The notes below the pieces were generated by a model. The model had not been told where the DNA came from and did no database searches. It worked only from the letters and a program-made list of their open reading frames with translations. DNA of 9,714 nucleotides from an uncultured Opitutales bacterium. Its GTDB lineage: Bacteria > Verrucomicrobiota > Verrucomicrobiia > Opitutales > UBA2995. The translations under genes and the position numbers were made by a program. The DNA lies in contig CALGUT010000418.1 in assembly GCA_937920335.1 (NCBI GenBank), forward strand, positions 1-9,714, given 5' to 3'. Below, piece after piece: positions 6,742 through 9,714 of this stretch (positions within the stretch are counted from its first letter, which is position 1; every line of letters starts with the position of its first letter).

Positions 6742-6808
6742 GGAAGCGACTAGGGAGAGTATGATATTTTCATTTTTGTATGAAAATATCATTGTCGAAG
6801 TCGTTCCC
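6742..6808. repeat. Nested hairpin (long composite inverted repeat)
   Basis: The inner part is a perfect 13-bp inverted repeat, ATGATATTTTCAT (6761-6773) and ATGAAAATATCAT (6780-6792), around a 6-base TTTTGT loop. Outside it, GGAAGCGACT (6742-6751) pairs with AGTCGTTCCC (6799-6808): eight Watson-Crick pairs, one G-U and one mismatch. An asymmetric internal loop of 9 and 6 bases separates the two stems. The element sits between the tRNA-Gln terminator and the start at 6862, within a 190-base gap. It could be a structured 5' leader, an operator, or a small REP/MITE-like element. There is no T-run after it, so it is not a normal terminator. Confidence 0.7.
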
Positions 6809-6861
6809 AATTAACCGATTAAATCTTTGATTATATATACTGCGGTCGTCTTAATTAGGCT

Positions 6862-7335
6862 ATGATAACACGCGGAAACCTCTTTTGTAGATGGATAGCC
6901 ACTATACTGGGTATTTTTCTAAAAAACCCATTTTCCTTAAGCGCAGCTCCTGGAGACTTAAAGTTGGAGATCATGGCGAGCACGGGAGATGAGAACTTAA
7001 TCGCTGGATTCGACTCGATAACCTCCTTCGAATACTTCGTCTCTCTTGATAGTGCACCGATTGCGATTGATGAGTTTGGGTTCATCAGTTTCGCCGCAAG
7101 CGTCGAAGTGAATGGCAAACCTGAGTATGGATTTTACCAAGCCTTTCGACCTGGGGCGGTATCCACGATTATGCAAACGGACGGTTTGGCTCCAGGGGTG
7201 ACGGTTAATGATCCCAACGGTGCTCGCATACCGGAACTTGAACCTTCTCCTAAACGGGGGTATACCGTGAGCGAAAGTGGGTTAGCGCATGCGGTCACCG
7301 TTTTTACGAATGGTTCCGGAGGATTTCTTTATTGA
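6862..7335 (+). CDS. N-terminal fragment of the broken exported protein
   Basis: 157 codons. Residues 1-28 look like a Sec signal peptide: arginines at 4 and 11, a hydrophobic core WIATILGIFL, and likely cleavage near SLSA/APGD. The rest contains two degenerate modules of the pattern TG..(AP)G, an aromatic stretch, then G-f-sFaA: ASTGDENLIAG with EFGFISFAASVEV, and TDGLAPGVTV with ESGLAHAVTVF. This resembles the repeat domain annotated in Verrucomicrobiota and Planctomycetota as a choice-of-anchor or DUF7453-like exported protein; that assignment is from memory of the family. It ends at TGA after GSGGFLY, and 88 codons of similar sequence follow in the same frame (AEAGVLNDSP, then SDSGAIYWDAGGNPAAI), so the stop is premature. 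On its own this fragment is probably not a functional protein. Confidence 0.6.
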   Translation: MITRGNLFCRWIATILGIFLKNPFSLSAAPGDLKLEIMASTGDENLIAGFDSITSFEYFVSLDSAPIAIDEFGFISFAASVEVNGKPEYGFYQAFRPGAVSTIMQTDGLAPGVTVNDPNGARIPELEPSPKRGYTVSESGLAHAVTVFTNGSGGFLY

Positions 7336-7576
7336 GCGGAGGCAGGAGTCTTAAATGATTCCCCGACCACGTGGCCTGAGCGGTTCAGTCCGACTCACAA
7401 CCCTTGGGAGGCGGTCGATATTAGTGACGGCCGGGGAACTGTTAAAACGCGTTCTGGCGGCAGTGGGTCAGATATGGTGGTTTCGGACAGTGGCGCAATA
7501 TATTGGGACGCGGGGGGAAATCCCGCAGCTATCCTCAGGTCTTTAGCGCCGGGAAATATCTCCGCGGTCAAATTAT

Positions 7577-9714
7577 GGCACGCCAGCACCAGGCTATGAT
7601 CCCGCTGAAAATGCGATTCTGGATGCCCCGTATCGGTTTCGCGGTATCGATGGAAATGGGAATGCGTATTTTCATTGTCGGGTGACAAAGGCTTCCGGGA
7701 TTAGTAACGCAGTCTTTCGGCATAGTTTTCTTGATGATTCACTTTCGCTACTCTGGGACTCTGCCGGAACGACTTTACCTGGGGGTAGTGGCCTTGAGGG
7801 AGTTAATGTCGGAGCTGATGCGGAAAGCGTTTTTGTTACTAAGAACGGTGCTGTCTATCTTCGAGGACGCGGATCAAGCCCTTTGGGTGGGTTCTGGAGA
7901 ATCACGTTAGATGAGCAGGATACTCTGGCCACTGAGTTACTGGGGCTTTTTTATTCGAATGGGTTTAGCCCAACGATGACCGATATGGGTCAAGTTAGTT
8001 TCCGTAATATTCATTTAGCGGATTGGGCTGTTACTGAGAATGGTACTGTGTTTTTCAGTGCCGATGTTGCAGGCAGCGGGGGAGAATCAACGAGCGCTCA
8101 GGAAGGTATCTGGAAAATTGATCCCACGGACCTCTCGGTAAAGACCGTAGCGCGGTTCGGTCAGAATGCCGACTCAGGCGGTACTGATGCGACCTACAAA
8201 ATCTTTAGCGACCTCACTGCTGCAGGGGATGACAAATTGGCGTTTATAGCGGAGTTGAGTGACGGGAATCGCGGACTTTTCGGGACTGATGAAAATGGTG
8301 GCGTAGTTAAAATCGCCATCGAAGGCAGCCCATTGGTCGCCTGTGAAGACCCTCAGAGTGATTCCTTGGAATGCGAGATCGTGACGCTAATTGAGTTCAC
8401 TCCGGATCACGCTGGCGAAGACTTAATTTACAGCAAAGGAGCTCCTGGTCTTAACAAGCACGGCGAGGTAGCGTTTCTAGCGACATTGGAGAGTCAAGTC
8501 ACCGCACTCGTACGAGCTAAGTTTGAAGGCGAAGAAAGGCCTGTGGGAACCACCTTCATTTGGGACGGCGGCGCAGGCACCAATGATTGGTATACCATAA
8601 CGGACGGGCGGAGTAATTGGACGGATATTGCGGGAGTTCCCTGGGACAAAGCTCCCGGTTTGGTAGGAAATGAAAAGGTCTTCATTACAACCGGGGCGAA
8701 TGTCGAATTGAAGGCCAGTGTTTCTATCCGCGAACTAACGCTGGATGTCTCGACTCTGACGCTGGCTTCAACTCTTGAGTTTACCCATTTTTTCAATGGA
8801 GTTGAGGGTTCGGTATTGAATCTGGAACCAGGTTCTCTGATCACCTCGGAGGGTGACTTAACTACTGCGGGTTCTCTTGTTAAAAATGGCACTGGAGCAG
8901 CCACTGTCAAAATCGACGACTTCGAGGTGAATGGTGGTTCCGTGACACTTAAAAGTGGAACGCTCAATTTTGAAAACACGATTAGTAACCTTGTGGATAC
9001 AGCTATATTGGTTGAAAATGGTCTGTTTGCTTTCGACGAAAACGTTACTGCGTTTCGCGGTAATGGTACATCGGTCGTAGTTAAGAATGGAACGCTTGAC
9101 CTGGATGTTTTTGCACTGTCTTTCGAAGACGGTGTGCAACTGGAAGCCGAATCATCGGGTGCTACTATCAGGATGGGTCGGTCAGAAGGAGCGGGAGCAG
9201 CATCCATAGCACTCAGAACTGGCAGTTCGACTGAACCCAGGTCTCTTGTTCTGATGGGAGATGGTGAGTTTGAGCTGCGAAGAGATATCAATTTCCTCGA
9301 TGGAGATAGCTTTATTAACAATCACTCTGGTGCCGAAGGAACCGGTTTATTCATAAATATTGCCGGAGATGAAGCGCTTACGGTGCCGAACAATGTAACG
9401 TTTGTTAATCTAGGTAGACTTGTTTTGCAGGATGGAGGAATGCGCTATTCATCTGAACCCAACGAGTCTGGTAGAATAAGGAATGCTGGAGTCTTGGTAA
9501 TACCCGCGGGGAGCGCCATTGACGGCTTTGATTGTGAGAACGAACTAAGTATCATACTTGAGGGTGATGCCTCCTATGGTTCGCTTGAGTTTGCTGAGCG
9601 CTCGACGATAAGGACAAAAGGGGGAAGTCTTCAACCGCTAGATCCTGCCAGCAGTCAGCTTTGTGGTCGTAGAGGTCAATCTGCGAAGGCCCGCCGGATT
9701 GGAACATGTAGATG
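7577..9714 (+). CDS. Main body of the broken exported protein (partial at right edge)
   Basis: A frame open from 7547 past the window end, 712 codons counted from GTPAPG at 7577. The first start codon in frame is GTG 7682 and the first ATG is 7976. Neither is followed by a signal peptide, so this is a displaced part of the gene beginning at 6862. Up to about 8535 it holds further APG/G-vaF modules. At 8561-8686 comes WDGGAGTNDWYT, SNW and NEKVFI, the W-G...N-W...d.v.i module typical of autotransporter-like and PEP-CTERM-linked repeat proteins. From 8700 on it is rich in short beta strands ending in G, such as SLVKNGTGAATVKIDD, NGGSVTLKSGTL and VVVKNGTLDLDV, as expected of a right-handed beta-helix passenger. 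The anchor is not in view. The last 30 codons turn Arg/Cys-rich, suggesting another frame change. Confidence 0.6.

Larger units (their letters stand above)
6862..9714 (+). pseudogene. Broken gene for a large exported repeat protein, cut by the window edge
   Basis: This is one long coding region, now interrupted. It reads in one frame from ATG 6862 to a TGA at 7333-7335 and stays protein-like in that frame (7336 to about 7560). It then continues in the next frame from about 7568 to the window end with no stop for more than 700 codons. Homology-like motifs carry across the breaks: the N-terminal part has ASTGDENLIAG and TDGLAPGV, and after the frame change come GTPAPGYDP (from 7577) and KGAPGLNKHGEVAFLATLE. 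These are repeated APG plus G-vaF modules. From about 8555 the protein changes to WDGG...NW and beta-rich repeats. TGA is a true stop in two neighbouring genes, so recoding is unlikely. Decay or a local assembly error are the two main explanations. A TATACT at 6836-6841 is a possible -10 box, with no clear -35. Confidence 0.65.

Noticed and set aside
7503..7685. A 60-codon plus-strand frame in the third phase across the frameshift zone
   Set aside because: It does not carry the repeat motifs seen in the other two frames (DAGGNPAAI before, GTPAPGYDP after) and is Met/Arg-rich, so it is a shadow rather than a bridge between fragments.
8494..9321. A 275-codon open frame on the minus strand, rich in Ser, Thr and Pro
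   Set aside because: It lies wholly opposite the long plus-strand frame, which has the coherent W-G/N-W and beta-repeat pattern. Its composition is what the complement of Gly/Glu/Asn/Leu-rich repeats gives, and no motif, signal peptide or ribosome binding site is visible.

Overview
The window looks like chromosomal DNA from a Gram-negative bacterium with roughly balanced base composition. It is probably a Verrucomicrobiota (Opitutae-like) organism. That placement is an inference: it rests on a large secreted protein built from APG-type repeats and W-G/N-W modules of the kind common in Verrucomicrobiota and Planctomycetota, beside an OGG1-type glycosylase. No rRNA or clade-defining marker is present.

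Left edge (1-262): a complete tRNA-Leu(UAG) on the minus strand. The last 21 bases of its 3' end plus 34 bases of downstream flank are duplicated exactly at the window edge, as a 55-bp direct repeat offset by 143 bp. This resembles the footprint of integration or recombination at a tRNA 3' end, but no integrase is visible here.

Minus-strand block (384-6422): six intact genes. In transcription order they are pyrH (UMP kinase), frr (ribosome recycling factor), a hairpin terminator, proB (glutamate 5-kinase with PUA domain), a UvrD/PcrA/Rep-type helicase, a small unrecognised secreted protein, and an OGG1-type 8-oxoguanine DNA glycosylase. The last two overlap by 8 bp and are probably translationally coupled. 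pyrH-frr is a classic pair, although the usual rpsB-tsf partners are not upstream. The helicase and glycosylase are both DNA-repair proteins.

Plus-strand block (6597-9714): tRNA-Gln(UUG) with its own terminator, then an unusual nested hairpin, then a long gene for an exported surface-type protein that runs off the right edge. This last gene is broken. It has an in-frame TGA, a frameshift about 235 bases later, and perhaps a second frameshift near the edge. The six housekeeping and hypothetical genes show no such lesions, so it is best read as a pseudogene or a locally mis-assembled gene.

I found no CRISPR array, transposase, toxin-antitoxin pair, phage gene or recognisable new defence system. 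The points most worth a second look are the tRNA-tail duplication, the nested hairpin and the broken surface-protein gene.
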